A stretch of 64,000 nucleotides of DNA from Scleromatobacter sp964418745 (GTDB lineage: Bacteria > Pseudomonadota > Gammaproteobacteria > Burkholderiales > Burkholderiaceae_C): assembly GCA_964418745.1 (NCBI GenBank), contig CAYQMX010000033.1, positions 1 through 64,000 on the forward strand, in the 5' to 3' direction. The notes below the pieces were generated by a model. It ran no database searches, was not told the origin of the DNA, and saw only the letters and a program-made list of their open reading frames with translations. Below, piece by piece: positions 17,759-27,058 of the stretch. Each line of letters begins with the position of its first letter. The stretch's first letter is position 1. The translations under genes were made by a program, and so were the position numbers.

Positions 17759-17880
17759 CCGCGCCGCGCGTTCGGCGCCGCATCCATCGCGTCCCTCCCG
17801 GGGCGCAGACCTCGTTCGCGATCCGGGAATCGGCGCCAACGACGAGCCGGCACTGCATCTACGGTCTCACCAATGCAAGA

Positions 17881-17914
17881 AAGTGCACATGAAATGTGTA
17901 CTTTTTATTTTTTT
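17881..17914. terminator. low-GC stem-loop with T tract
   Basis: AAGTGCACAT - GAA - ATGTGTACTT forms a stem with one G-T pair and is followed by a T-rich run (TTTATTTTTTT), about 120 bases after the HMCES gene. It may terminate that gene or act as an operator for the porin-like gene downstream; the stem alone is also a near-palindrome of 8-base arms. Confidence 0.45.
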
Positions 17915-18062
17915 GCATCAAACCTGAAATCTTCATACTCAAAGTTCGATTTTATCTACCGAAATAGGTGGCGGTGACAGACCAGACATGGGCTTGTGAC
18001 CGGAACCTCCGTCCCGCCTACGACCATCCCGTGGGACGTCTGCTCAACCAAAGAGACAACAC

Positions 18063-19139
18063 ATGCATCGACCCCTCTCAAGACTGGCTCTCGCCACAGC
18101 CGCCGTGATCGGCACCAACTCGGCCTTCGCGGCGACGCCCATCGGCGACTACTTGAACTTCAGCGGCTTCGGCACGCTCGGGGCGGTCGCGACCAGCACG
18201 AACGAGGCCGAGTTCAAGCAAGCCAACCAATCCGCAGGCGCCGAGAAGGGCGCCAGCGCGATCGTCGATTCCGACTTCGCCATGCAGCTGACCGCCACCC
18301 CGACGCCGTGGCTGTCGGCCACCGTGCAGATGCTCAGCATCGCTCGCGGCATGCCGCACCTGACGAACGAGTTCGAGTGGGCCTACGTCAAGGTCAAGCC
18401 GATGGATGGGCTGACGCTACGGGGTGGCCGCATGGCGCTGCCGATGTTCGCCATCTCCGACTCGCGCAACGTCGGTTACGCGAACAACTGGCTGCGCGCG
18501 CCGGGCGAGGTCTACGCACTCGCCCTCTTCTCCGGCCTGCGAGGCGCAGATGTCACCTACACCGCGCCGATCGGCTCGACGACGTTCACTGCCTCGGCCA
18601 TGGCCGGCAAGACCGGGGGCGATCGGTCTCCTGGAAGGAGCCAAACGCTCGAGGGCAACCAATTGCGGGGACTGAACCTGACGTGGGAGACGGAATGGGC
18701 GACCTTCCGACTCGGTCAGGTCCGGACCAAGGTGCCCCTCCCCGGCTTCGTCGACAGCTACAAGTTCACGGGCGCCGGCGTCCTCGTCGATCGCGACAAC
18801 ATCGTCGCCCAGGCTGAATACGTCACGCGCCGTTCGGCGACGCTGCCCGCGGTGGTCAACAGCGACGGCTGGTACGTGCTCGGCGGCTACCGCTTCGGCC
18901 AGGTGCTGCCGTACGCCTCGTACGCCTCGAGCAAGCCGAAGTTCAGCGGTTCGCCCTTCTATACGTCCAACACTCAGAAGACTGCGGCGATCGGCCTGCG
19001 CTGGGACGCGTTCAAGTCCGCGGACGTCAAGTTCCAGCTCGAACGCATCGACACCAAGGGCACCGCCGGCGTCAGCTTCACCGCCCCCGTCGCCAAGCCC
19101 GTCACGGCCGCCAGCGTCGCTGTCGACTTCGTGTTCTGA
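18063..19139 (+). CDS. putative outer-membrane beta-barrel protein
   Basis: 358 residues with a signal peptide cleaved after AFA (about residue 23). The body alternates polar and hydrophobic residues, and the C-terminus ASVAVDFVF ends in phenylalanine, all marks of an outer-membrane barrel. It resembles porin-like proteins found before PstS-like and chemoreceptor genes in beta- and gammaproteobacteria, but I cannot name a substrate. It is followed 11 bases later by the PstS-like gene, so the two are co-transcribed. Confidence 0.75.
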   Translation: MHRPLSRLALATAAVIGTNSAFAATPIGDYLNFSGFGTLGAVATSTNEAEFKQANQSAGAEKGASAIVDSDFAMQLTATPTPWLSATVQMLSIARGMPHLTNEFEWAYVKVKPMDGLTLRGGRMALPMFAISDSRNVGYANNWLRAPGEVYALALFSGLRGADVTYTAPIGSTTFTASAMAGKTGGDRSPGRSQTLEGNQLRGLNLTWETEWATFRLGQVRTKVPLPGFVDSYKFTGAGVLVDRDNIVAQAEYVTRRSATLPAVVNSDGWYVLGGYRFGQVLPYASYASSKPKFSGSPFYTSNTQKTAAIGLRWDAFKSADVKFQLERIDTKGTAGVSFTAPVAKPVTAASVAVDFVF

Positions 19140-19150
19140 GGGAGCCCCAC

Positions 19151-19558
19151 ATGATCAAGAACATTCTCGCCCGCGTCATCGCGGCGTCCTTCGCGCTGGC
19201 CGGCGCCAGCGCCTTCGCCGGCGACATCGTGGCGATCGGCAATCCGGCTGCCGCCGCCCTCAGCAAGGAGCAACTCGCCGACCTGTACGTGGGCCGCAAC
19301 CAGAGCCTGACGCTGCTCGATCTGCCCGAATCCTCCGCCATTCGCACCGACTACTACAAGAAGCTCACCGGCAAGGATCCCTCGCAGATCAAGTCGATGT
19401 GGTCGCGCCTGACCTTCACCGGCAAGGGCGTTCCGCCCAAGGAACTGCCCGACGGCGCCGCGGTGAAGAAGGCCGTGGCGGCCGATCCGAAGACGATCGG
19501 CTACATCGACAAGTCCGAAGTCGACGGCACGGTCAAAGTGCTGCTGACCATCAACTAG
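19151..19558 (+). CDS. short PstS-like periplasmic protein
   Basis: A 135-residue protein with a signal peptide (to SAFAG, about residue 24). The rest matches one lobe of phosphate-binding (PstS-like) proteins: LADLYVGRNQSL, then DYYKKLTGKDPSQIKSMW and GYIDKSEV. At less than half the length of PstS it cannot form the usual two-lobed clamp. Families of this size are often annotated as phosphate ABC transporter substrate-binding protein. Lying between an outer-membrane protein and a chemoreceptor, it may deliver a ligand signal rather than serve transport; that is inference. Confidence 0.75.
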   Translation: MIKNILARVIAASFALAGASAFAGDIVAIGNPAAAALSKEQLADLYVGRNQSLTLLDLPESSAIRTDYYKKLTGKDPSQIKSMWSRLTFTGKGVPPKELPDGAAVKKAVAADPKTIGYIDKSEVDGTVKVLLTIN

Positions 19559-19618
19559 TCGATTCCGACGGCGCCATCCATGCGCGGGTCGGCGCCGTCC
19601 TTCCATCCAAAGGTCATC

Positions 19619-21124
19619 ATGAGATTTCGTACGCGCATCTGGCTGCTGCCTGCCAGCGCCGCCGTCGTGTTCTGCGCCGGGCTGATGGTCAGCCTGGCGG
19701 CGGGCAGCCGCGTTTCCGCCGGCCTCGCCGACCTGCGATCCGTCGACGCGCCTTACCTCGCCAGCATCACCCAGGTCGACCGAGGTACCGAGCAGTTCCG
19801 CCTCACCCTGCAGTCGGCCGCCTCCGAAGGCGACATCGACAAGCTGAAAGACGTCGAGGCGATCGCAACAGCGACGCAGAAGACACTGGCCGCGATGGGA
19901 GCCATCACGGGCAAGTCGGGCAACGCCGCCGCGCTGCGCACTGCCTTCGACGCCTACCAGTCCACGGCGCTCGGTGTGACGCGCGCAATGCTGACGAAGA
20001 AAGACATGGGCGACCAGGTGCAGAAGATGCAGCAGTCGCAGCTCACCCTGCAGAAGGCGCTCGACACCGGCAAGGCCCAGGCAGCGCTCGCGGTCGAGGC
20101 CAGCCAGGAGGCCGCGAAGGCCGGCGTGCAGAACCTGCTCGTCCTCACGGCGGTGACCGGCATATTGGCGTTGGCGGTGCTGGGGGGCATGTCGTGGTTC
20201 ACCGTGAAGTCGGTCTGGAGCGAGATCGGCGGGGAACCGGAGGCGCTGCGGCTGGCCGCTCGCCGCGTCGTCGACGGAGACCTCACCACCACGCTCAAGA
20301 TCGCCGGCGAAGGTTCCCTGGCGCGCGCCGTGGCAGACATGGTCGCCCAACTCCGCCAGACCGTGGGAGCGATCCGCACGTCGGCAGGAAACATATTGAA
20401 CGCTTCAAGCGAGATCGCGCAAGGCAACAACGACCTGTCCAGCCGCACCGAGCGGCAGGCCTCGTCGATCGAGGAGACCTCGGCGTCGATGGAGCAGCTG
20501 GGATCCACCGTGGCCCAGAACGCGGACAACGCCAAGCAAGGCAACCAACTGGCCATGAGCGCCTCGGCTGTCGCGACCAAGGGCGGCGACGTCGTCGGCC
20601 AGGTGATCGACACCATGAAGGGTATCCACCAGTCGTCGAAGCAGATCGCCGAGATCATCAGCGTCATCGAAGGCATTGCCTTCCAGACGAACATCCTGGC
20701 ACTGAACGCCGCGGTGGAAGCCGCGCGAGCGGGCGAGCAGGGCCGTGGCTTCGCGGTCGTGGCGTCCGAGGTGCGCAGCCTCGCAAGCCGCTCCGCTGGA
20801 GCCGCCAAGGAGATCAAGGCCCTGATCGACACCAGCGTCGCGCGCGTCGAGGACGGATCGCGACTTGTCGACCAGGCCGGCGCGACGATGACCGAAGTGG
20901 TCGGGTCGATCAAGCGCGTCGCCGACATCATGGGCGAGATCACCGCGGCCAGCATCGAGCAGAGCGCCGGCGTGCGCCAGGTTGGCGAGGCCATCACCCA
21001 GATGGACCAGGCGACGCAGCAGAACTCCGCCCTCGTCGAGGAAAGCGCGGCGGCTTCCGAAAGCCTGCGCAGCCAGGCCAATGCACTGGTCGATGCCGTC
21101 GCGGTCTTCAAGCTCGGCGGCTGA
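19619..21124 (+). CDS. methyl-accepting chemotaxis protein
   Basis: A 501-residue chemoreceptor. A membrane helix is near the N-terminus, a periplasmic helical sensor spans about residues 35-175, a second helix follows (NLLVLTAVTGILALAVLGGM), then a HAMP domain and the cytoplasmic signalling rod with the hairpin tip IAFQTNILALNAAVEAARAG. It couples periplasmic ligand binding to CheA/CheW. The ATG at 19619 was chosen over one at 19580 because AAAGGT precedes it and a membrane segment follows directly. It is third in a run with the porin-like and PstS-like genes. Confidence 0.93.
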   Translation: MRFRTRIWLLPASAAVVFCAGLMVSLAAGSRVSAGLADLRSVDAPYLASITQVDRGTEQFRLTLQSAASEGDIDKLKDVEAIATATQKTLAAMGAITGKSGNAAALRTAFDAYQSTALGVTRAMLTKKDMGDQVQKMQQSQLTLQKALDTGKAQAALAVEASQEAAKAGVQNLLVLTAVTGILALAVLGGMSWFTVKSVWSEIGGEPEALRLAARRVVDGDLTTTLKIAGEGSLARAVADMVAQLRQTVGAIRTSAGNILNASSEIAQGNNDLSSRTERQASSIEETSASMEQLGSTVAQNADNAKQGNQLAMSASAVATKGGDVVGQVIDTMKGIHQSSKQIAEIISVIEGIAFQTNILALNAAVEAARAGEQGRGFAVVASEVRSLASRSAGAAKEIKALIDTSVARVEDGSRLVDQAGATMTEVVGSIKRVADIMGEITAASIEQSAGVRQVGEAITQMDQATQQNSALVEESAAASESLRSQANALVDAVAVFKLGG

Positions 21125-21328
21125 CACGGCAAAGTTATCATCGAATCCATGCCGCTGCACCGATGCCTGAGATTCGAAGATCCGCATGGCCAGGACGGCC
21201 CTGGGCCCAACATGCTGGTCCGGTTGTGCAGCAGCGAGCGCACCGGGTACCGAATTGCTCTTCGACGAGGCCGCGGTCGTCCGGCAGCCGGGTTGAAGTG
21301 GGCGCAAGGTGGTGGACGGGGCGACCCC

Positions 21329-22060
21329 GTGCGAGCCGCGGTACCGGCGCTGCTCGCATTGGTTTGCGGCATTGCACCGACAGCGATGGCATACGCCCAG
21401 ACGATGTCCCTCGAAGACCCCCCGGTGCAGGGCGTCGAAGTCAAGGGTGTCAGGAATCCAGCCCTGATGCCGTACCGCAAGGCGTACGATTTGGTCAATG
21501 GTGTCGGGCAGGCTGGCGGCCAGCGCGTAGATCTGCTGATCCGCGTGACGTCGACTGAATCGCATCAACCGATGCCGGACCTCGGCTTGCGTGTCGTGGG
21601 CGAAAACACGGACGCTCGCGTGGCGATCTCGCCCGCCGGCTTCGTCGACCTGCCGCTGAACAAGGCGTTCTATGACGACAACGCTGACATCGTCGCCAAC
21701 AAGCCGAAGAAGGCGCTCAACGTTGACGTCAACGTCGTTCCGCACCTTCCTTCGGGGGAGATTCGCTTCTCGGACCTCATTGAGGCGACGTCGGCTGGCC
21801 AGGCTGCACTCGCGCAGGTTGTCCCGTGGTACGTGCGGCGGGTGATGCCATCGCTACACGGGGTCAGCCTATGCTATCCGTCTGCGGGACAGGAGGTGGC
21901 ACTCAGCGGCGAAGAGCAAGGGACCCGAACGGCAAGCGAGATCGGCACCGATCCTTCAAGAGCCAAGGTCTTCTGCGCGAATTTCTCGGTGAAGGAGGCC
22001 GCGCTGAGCCCCCGGACTCTGCTGAAGCCGCCCGAAGGCTGGCAAGCTCTGTACTGGTAG
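21329..22060 (+). CDS. periplasmic protein of unknown function
   Basis: No family is recognised. From a GTG at 21329 the product starts VRAAVPALLALVCGIAPTAM, an apparent signal peptide, followed by about 220 residues with one repeated theme of short beta strands (VDLLIRVTSTESHQPMPDLG; ALNVDVNVVPHLPSGEIRFS). Two ATGs upstream (21149, 21212) keep the frame open, but their translation is arginine- and glycine-rich and unlike a protein start. The codon use is less GC-biased than in the neighbours. Confidence 0.55.
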   Translation: MRAAVPALLALVCGIAPTAMAYAQTMSLEDPPVQGVEVKGVRNPALMPYRKAYDLVNGVGQAGGQRVDLLIRVTSTESHQPMPDLGLRVVGENTDARVAISPAGFVDLPLNKAFYDDNADIVANKPKKALNVDVNVVPHLPSGEIRFSDLIEATSAGQAALAQVVPWYVRRVMPSLHGVSLCYPSAGQEVALSGEEQGTRTASEIGTDPSRAKVFCANFSVKEAALSPRTLLKPPEGWQALYW

Positions 22061-22209
22061 CCGATTGGGCGCGGGCGCCCGCCCCATCCGCGTCGTTGCC
22101 GTCGCTGCCTGGCGTTTCGCTTCGCAGCAGCCGACCCGATACCTGCCGCTGGCCACCGATCGATCCAGGGGCGCGTGACCCTGCGTGATCCATCGGGATG
22201 CGATGCGGT

Positions 22210-22677
22210 TCAGGCGCCGGCGAGCGGCCGGCTGAGTTCGGTCCGGTATTGCGTCGCGTCGGAAGCGGACTCGGGCCCGACCAGGTAGCGTTCGTACAAG
22301 TCCGACGCGGCCTGCACGCCGTTGGCGGCAATCCAGCGGTCGAACTCCTGCCACGCGTCTCCCAGGCCCTCATAGGGGCCCTGGTAGACGGCGCGCACGA
22401 GGTCGAGTGCAGGCCGCGTCCACGGCTTCACGCGGCCGACCGCTTCGACCGACGCGGACACCGGAACGCAGATGTCGAAGTCGAAGCGATCCGCAGTGAT
22501 CTCGTGGTGGTGCGCGAACCACGGGCCGGTCGGCCCGACGCCCTGCGCCTGCGCGACCGCCATGGCTTCCTGGATGCCGGGGCCCATGACGTGACGCATT
22601 TCCGAGCGGGGCGTGCTGATGTGGAGTGCAGCGACCGGCTCCTCGGCCGTCGCGACGATTTGCGGTGTCTCGATCAT
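22210..22677 (-). CDS. GyrI-like / effector-binding domain protein
   Basis: 155 residues resembling the small-molecule-binding domain of AraC/BmrR regulators and GyrI (SOUL-like fold): RVKPWTRPALDLVRAVYQGPYEGLGDAWQEF is typical, with the family's GPY. There is no DNA-binding domain, so it is a stand-alone ligand-binding protein. Its ATG overlaps the stop of the SRPBCC gene (ATGA), making it the third gene of an ArsR-SRPBCC-GyrI-like operon. Confidence 0.78.
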   Translation of the reverse strand: MIETPQIVATAEEPVAALHISTPRSEMRHVMGPGIQEAMAVAQAQGVGPTGPWFAHHHEITADRFDFDICVPVSASVEAVGRVKPWTRPALDLVRAVYQGPYEGLGDAWQEFDRWIAANGVQAASDLYERYLVGPESASDATQYRTELSRPLAGA

Positions 22678-23174
22678 GATTGTTCTCCCAGGGATGACTC
22701 GATGAGCAGGTCGAGGCGGTCGTAGCCTGCGGCCATGCCGTGCTCCATGCCGGAACGGCGTGCGGCGTCGCGGGCTTGCGGCGATTCGTAGAGGATGGTG
22801 ATGGTCACGCGGGTGTGGCCGTCGACCGCGGTGAACGTCGTGGTGTCCAGGGCTTCGCCCGGATACCACGCGTCGTCGAAGCGTTCGGTGGCGACGAGGC
22901 GCTCGTGCGGGACAACCTCGCGGAACGTGCCCCCCATGCCCATCTGCGCGCCGTCGGCGTCGGCACGCCAGACATAGCGATACGCGCCGCCGACGCGGAG
23001 GTCGATGTCGCATTGCGGCATCGTCCAACCGGGTGGTCCGAGCAACCAGCGGCGGACGAGTTCAGGCCGGGTGAATGCGTCGAACACCGTTGCGGGCGAC
23101 GCGTCGAACTCGCGAGTGACGCGGATCTCGTTGTCGCTGGGCGTGGACACCTTGAAGCTGGCGGGAAATCGCAT
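22674..23174 (-). CDS. SRPBCC family protein (AHSA1-type START domain)
   Basis: A 166-residue helix-grip protein. The N-terminal REFDASPATVFDAFTRPELVRRWLLGPPGW is the hallmark of Aha1/YndB-like proteins, and the C-terminal helix (GMAAGYDRLDLLIES) closes a hydrophobic cavity. Such proteins are usually coded beside an ArsR-type regulator, as here; ligands are mostly unknown. The ATG at 23174 is the start that fits the family; an in-frame upstream extension overlaps the regulator gene. Confidence 0.88.
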   Translation of the reverse strand: MRFPASFKVSTPSDNEIRVTREFDASPATVFDAFTRPELVRRWLLGPPGWTMPQCDIDLRVGGAYRYVWRADADGAQMGMGGTFREVVPHERLVATERFDDAWYPGEALDTTTFTAVDGHTRVTITILYESPQARDAARRSGMEHGMAAGYDRLDLLIESSLGEQS

Positions 23175-23185
23175 GCGGAAATCCT

Positions 23186-23572
23186 TCAACGCTTCCTGGA
23201 GGCGGTGCGCTGCTGCGCCGCTCCGGTGGCTTTCAGTTCGTCCAACACGTCGTCCAGGCGGTCGAACGACGTTGCCCAGAACTCCCTGTAACGCTCGAGC
23301 CACGCGGTCGCCTCCGCGAGCGGTCGGGCCTCGAGCTTGCGCGGCCGGCGCTGCGCATCGCTGCCGGTCGAGATCAGCCCTGCATGCTCGAGCACCTTGA
23401 GGTGACGCGAGATTGCGGGCTGGCTCACCGAGAACGGTGCGGCGAGCTCGCTCACCGATACCTCGCCCGTGGCCAACCGGGCGAGGATGGCCCGCCGCAT
23501 CGGATTGGCCAAGGCGGCGAAGGTCATGTCGAGACGCTTCGATGCCATGCGTCCATTACGAACTTGTTCCAT
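23186..23572 (-). CDS. ArsR-family transcriptional regulator
   Basis: 128 residues with a winged-helix domain: FAALANPMRRAILARLATGE, the recognition helix VSQPAISRHLKVLEHAG, and a C-terminal helix. There is no CxC metal site, so this is the type that accompanies SRPBCC genes rather than an arsenic sensor. The ATG at 23572 is proposed because MEQVRN...RLDMTFAALANP matches relatives; the ATG at 23548 is the alternative. The start codon lies inside a strong inverted repeat, consistent with autorepression. Confidence 0.88.
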   Translation of the reverse strand: MEQVRNGRMASKRLDMTFAALANPMRRAILARLATGEVSVSELAAPFSVSQPAISRHLKVLEHAGLISTGSDAQRRPRKLEARPLAEATAWLERYREFWATSFDRLDDVLDELKATGAAQQRTASRKR

Positions 23573-23593
23573 AACGCATATGTTATGCAACAA
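23564..23593. promoter_or_regulatory. inverted-repeat operator at the ArsR gene start
   Basis: Arms TTGTTCCATAAC (23564-23575) and GTTATGCAACAA (23582-23593) match at 11 of 12 positions around a GCATAT centre. It covers the proposed start codon of the ArsR-family gene and is the obvious site for its own product. Confidence 0.65.
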
Positions 23594-23944
23594 GCGGACG
23601 ATGTCAATACCCTTGTTGGAAATGCCGCAGGGCCGCTGAGCAGAACGTCGCCAAAGCCATGGGTAGTGCCGCGTCCACCCGTGAGCCTCCAGCGCTCACG
23701 ACGGGTCTTGCATCACGCTGAAGCAACAACCCGACGGCGTGCATTACCTCCGATTACGTCGCGCCAACGCGCATGCAGCACGGTTCCATTCGGACTATCC
23801 CTGAGACGAGGAACAGCGCGCATTCAGCCTTCGCGTTGGCTGAAGCGACTTTGCCTCCCAGCAACGCTTCAGGTGTCAACATCGACAGCATCGCTGCCGT
23901 TTAATAGGCAGCCCCTCCACGCTTGTCCAGCCAGGCCGACGCCG
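23594..23944. other. intergenic region, nothing recognised
   Basis: Divergent region between the ArsR operon and the DUF1800 gene. No convincing promoter hexamers, repeats or ORFs. An open frame running into it from the right translates to arginine- and proline-rich sequence and is not credible as coding. Confidence 0.4.
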
Positions 23945-25615
23945 ATGACCTTGACGACCGCCCCCCTGATGACGCGCCGCAGCGCGCTCGCCGCCGCCGT
24001 CGCCGCAATGGCCTGGTGCCCGACCTTCGCTGCCGATAGCGCCGGTCAGGCCGAGGCGCTGCACGTCCTCAACAGGCTGGCCTTCGGCCCGGCACCCGGC
24101 GACCTCGATCGCGTCACGCGCATGGGCGCGCCCGCCTGGATCGCCGAGCAGTTGCATCCCGAGCGCCTGGCGCTGCCGGCCTACCTGGCCGACCAGCTCG
24201 CCACGCTGCGCACGCCCCACCAGTCGCAGCGCGAGATGGTGCAGCAATACCGCGACATGGCCAAGGAGGCGAAGCAAGCCAAGCAGGCCGAGCCTGTGTC
24301 GCCCGACGGCGAGAAGCCCCGTACCGAGGAAGGCGCCGAGCGCCGCCAGAAGGTCGCGGCCATCGCCATCGAGGCCGGCGAGGAGCGCCTGCTGCAGGCG
24401 CTGAACAGCCCGCGCCAGTTGCAGGAGGTGCTGGTCGACTTCTGGTTCAACCACTTCAACGTGTACCAGGGCAAGGGCCTGGTGCGCGTGCTCACCGAGA
24501 GCTACGAACGCGAGGCGATCCGGCCCCATGTGCTCGGGCGCTTCCGAACGATGCTGGGTGCGACGGCCAAGCATCCGGCGATGCTGTTCTACCTGGACAA
24601 CTGGCTGTCGGTGGCGCCGGGCTACCAACCCCGTCGCGGCGGAGGCGCAGCCGGCAAGGCGAGCGGCCTCAACGAGAACTACGCCCGAGAGGTGATGGAG
24701 TTGCACACGCTGGGCGTGGACGGCGGCTACACGCAGCAGGACGTTACCGAGCTCGCCCGCATCCTCACGGGCTGGACACTGGTGCCTCAGCAGAAACGGC
24801 GTCGATTCTTCAACGGCATGGACAACACGGCGTCAGGCCGCGGCGATTCGATCTTCGGCTTCGATCCCGGGCGCCACGACAACGGCACCAAGCAATGGCT
24901 GGGCCACCGCGTGCCGCCCAACGGCCAACTGGAAGGCGAGGCCGCGCTGGATGTGCTCGCACGCCATCCGGCGACCGCCAGGCACATCGCGTTCAAGCTG
25001 GCGCGCCGCTTCGTTGCCGACGAGCCATCGCCGGCGCTCGTCGACCGCCTCGCCAGGCGCTTCCTCGACACCGACGGCGACCTGCGCGCCGTGATGCAGG
25101 CGCTGGTCGACGCGCCCGAATTCGGCGATGTGCGGCCGGTCAAGTTCAAGACGCCCTACCAGTACGTGATGTCGTCGGTACGCGCCACCGGCATCGCCAC
25201 CACGAACGTGAAGCCGCTGATGGCGGTGCTGGCCCAACTGGGCCAGCCGCTGTACGGCTGCCAGACGCCCGACGGCTATCACGACACCGAGGCCGACTGG
25301 CTCAACCCGAATGCGATCACGCAGCGCGTGAACTTCGCAACGGCACTCGCGTCGGGCAAGCTGCCGCTGCAGCGCGTCGACGACCCGGACGCACCCGTCC
25401 CCGCGCGCGGCATGAAGGCGCTGGAGCGACAGGCCGACAAGGCGATGGCGCGTGACCAGGCCGTCGAAGGTTCGACGCCGCCTGTGGACGTCGCGGGGCT
25501 GCTCGCGACGCTCGGCCCGGCCATCTCGGAGCAGACCCGCGGCGCGGTCGCGAAGTCGCCACCCGCGCTGCAGGCCGCCCTGGTGCTGGGCAGCCCCGAC
25601 TTCATGCGCCGCTGA
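23945..25615 (+). CDS. DUF1800 domain protein
   Basis: A 556-residue exported protein. The N-terminus MTRRSALAAAVAAMAWCPTFAA (after a short leader) resembles a Tat-type signal. The DUF1800 core includes HVLNRLAFGPAPGDL, DFWFNHFNVYQGKG, GLNENYAREVMELHTLGVDGGYTQ and ARILTGWTL. A lysine/glutamate-rich stretch (about residues 105-135) is inserted early. The function of DUF1800 is not established; it is almost always paired with DUF1501, as here, 20 bases downstream. Confidence 0.87.
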   Translation: MTLTTAPLMTRRSALAAAVAAMAWCPTFAADSAGQAEALHVLNRLAFGPAPGDLDRVTRMGAPAWIAEQLHPERLALPAYLADQLATLRTPHQSQREMVQQYRDMAKEAKQAKQAEPVSPDGEKPRTEEGAERRQKVAAIAIEAGEERLLQALNSPRQLQEVLVDFWFNHFNVYQGKGLVRVLTESYEREAIRPHVLGRFRTMLGATAKHPAMLFYLDNWLSVAPGYQPRRGGGAAGKASGLNENYAREVMELHTLGVDGGYTQQDVTELARILTGWTLVPQQKRRRFFNGMDNTASGRGDSIFGFDPGRHDNGTKQWLGHRVPPNGQLEGEAALDVLARHPATARHIAFKLARRFVADEPSPALVDRLARRFLDTDGDLRAVMQALVDAPEFGDVRPVKFKTPYQYVMSSVRATGIATTNVKPLMAVLAQLGQPLYGCQTPDGYHDTEADWLNPNAITQRVNFATALASGKLPLQRVDDPDAPVPARGMKALERQADKAMARDQAVEGSTPPVDVAGLLATLGPAISEQTRGAVAKSPPALQAALVLGSPDFMRR

Positions 25616-25635
25616 ACGCCTCAGGAAACCACACC

Positions 25636-26910
25636 ATGCAACGCAGACAACTCCTGCAGGCGGCCGCCGCCGCCGGGCTCACGTGGGCCGCCGTCGGCCG
25701 CACCGGTTTCGCCGCCACCGCCACGCAGGCGGGCCAGCAACTGCCGGGAAACAAGCGGCTCGTCGTTGTGTTCCTGCGCGGCGCCGTCGACGGCCTCAGC
25801 GTGGTCGTGCCGTACGGCGAAGCCGCGTACACCCAGGCACGCTCGTCGATCGCGCTCGCGCGCCCGGGCCAGGACGGTGGCGTGCTCGACCTCGACGGCC
25901 ACTTCGGCCTCAACCCCAACCTCGCGCCGCTGATGCCCTTGTGGCAATCGGGCAAGCTCGCGTTCGTGCAGGCCTCGGGCTCGCCCGACCCGACGCGGTC
26001 GCACTTCGACGCGCAGGACTACATGGAGTCCGGCACGCCGGGCCGCAAGAACACGCCGGACGGCTGGCTCAACCGCCTGCTGGGCGCCGAGCCACCCGCC
26101 GTCGTGCAGGCGGGCGCGCATGCGTCCGTGACGCGCGGGATCAGCGTGGGCGCGACCTTGCCGCGCATCTGGGCCGGCCCGAATCCGGTCGCCAACATCG
26201 CCAACGGCGCGCGCGCCACGAAGCCGACCTTGCTCGATCGACCGCAGGTCAGCAAGGCGTTCGACTCGCTGTACTCGGGCGACGACGCCATGTCCCGGGC
26301 CTACCGCGAGTCGCAGGCGTCGCACGCCGAGGTCAGCGAGGCGATGAGCCCCGCCGCCATGGATCGCGAGCAGATGGCGGCCAACAACGGCGCCCCGCTG
26401 CCCAACGGCTTCCCCGAAGACGCCGGCCGCCTCGCACAGTTGATGCGGCGAGACCCCAACGTGCAGATTGCGTTCCTCGCCCTCGGCGGTTGGGACACCC
26501 ACGTCAACCAGGGCGGCGCCAAGGGCCAGCTCGCCAACCGCCTGCAGCCGCTGGGCCAGGGCCTGGCGGAGCTCGCGACCCGGCTCGGGCCGACGTTCGA
26601 CGACACCACCGTCCTCGTCATGTCAGAGTTCGGCCGCACCGTGCGCCAGAACGGCACCGGCGGCACCGACCACGGCCACGGCAACGTGATGTGGGCGCTC
26701 GGCGGCAACATCGCCGGCGGCAAGGTCTACGGCCGCTGGCCGGGCATCGATGCGTCGTCGCTCAACGAGGGCCGCGACCTTGCCGTGACCACCGACTTCC
26801 GCCAGGTGCTGGCGGGGGTGTGCGCGCACAACCTGGGGCTGTCGGACAACGAACTGGCCGCGGTGTTCCCGGCGTTCGACGCCGCGCCGATGAACCTCGC
26901 GCGCGCCTGA
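25636..26910 (+). CDS. DUF1501 domain protein, Tat-exported
   Basis: 424 residues. MQRRQLLQAAAAAGLTWAAVG has the twin arginines and hydrophobic core of a Tat signal. The body has the alkaline phosphatase/sulfatase-like features of DUF1501: VVVFLRGAVDGLSVVVPYG, SHFDAQDYMESG, LGGWDTHVNQGG and VLVMSEFGRTVRQNGTGGTDHGHG. It forms a two-gene operon with the DUF1800 gene. A periplasmic role is likely; the substrate is unknown. Confidence 0.87.
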   Translation: MQRRQLLQAAAAAGLTWAAVGRTGFAATATQAGQQLPGNKRLVVVFLRGAVDGLSVVVPYGEAAYTQARSSIALARPGQDGGVLDLDGHFGLNPNLAPLMPLWQSGKLAFVQASGSPDPTRSHFDAQDYMESGTPGRKNTPDGWLNRLLGAEPPAVVQAGAHASVTRGISVGATLPRIWAGPNPVANIANGARATKPTLLDRPQVSKAFDSLYSGDDAMSRAYRESQASHAEVSEAMSPAAMDREQMAANNGAPLPNGFPEDAGRLAQLMRRDPNVQIAFLALGGWDTHVNQGGAKGQLANRLQPLGQGLAELATRLGPTFDDTTVLVMSEFGRTVRQNGTGGTDHGHGNVMWALGGNIAGGKVYGRWPGIDASSLNEGRDLAVTTDFRQVLAGVCAHNLGLSDNELAAVFPAFDAAPMNLARA

Positions 26911-27058
26911 GTGCCGCGGCGAGCGGTTCGTCAGTCACTCTCTACGGGCTCGTGATCCGGTAGATCGGGCGCTGTTGCGATAGCGGACGTGGCGTGGTCG
27001 AGGCGCTGAGGCGTCAGCGATCAGAAGGTCAGCGAGTGGAACCGGCCAGCAGGCGGGC

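Noticed and set aside
23384..23944. Upstream extension of the DUF1800 gene
   Set aside because: This 187-codon extension would overlap the ArsR gene and its operator and reads as low-complexity sequence; a signal peptide begins near 23945.
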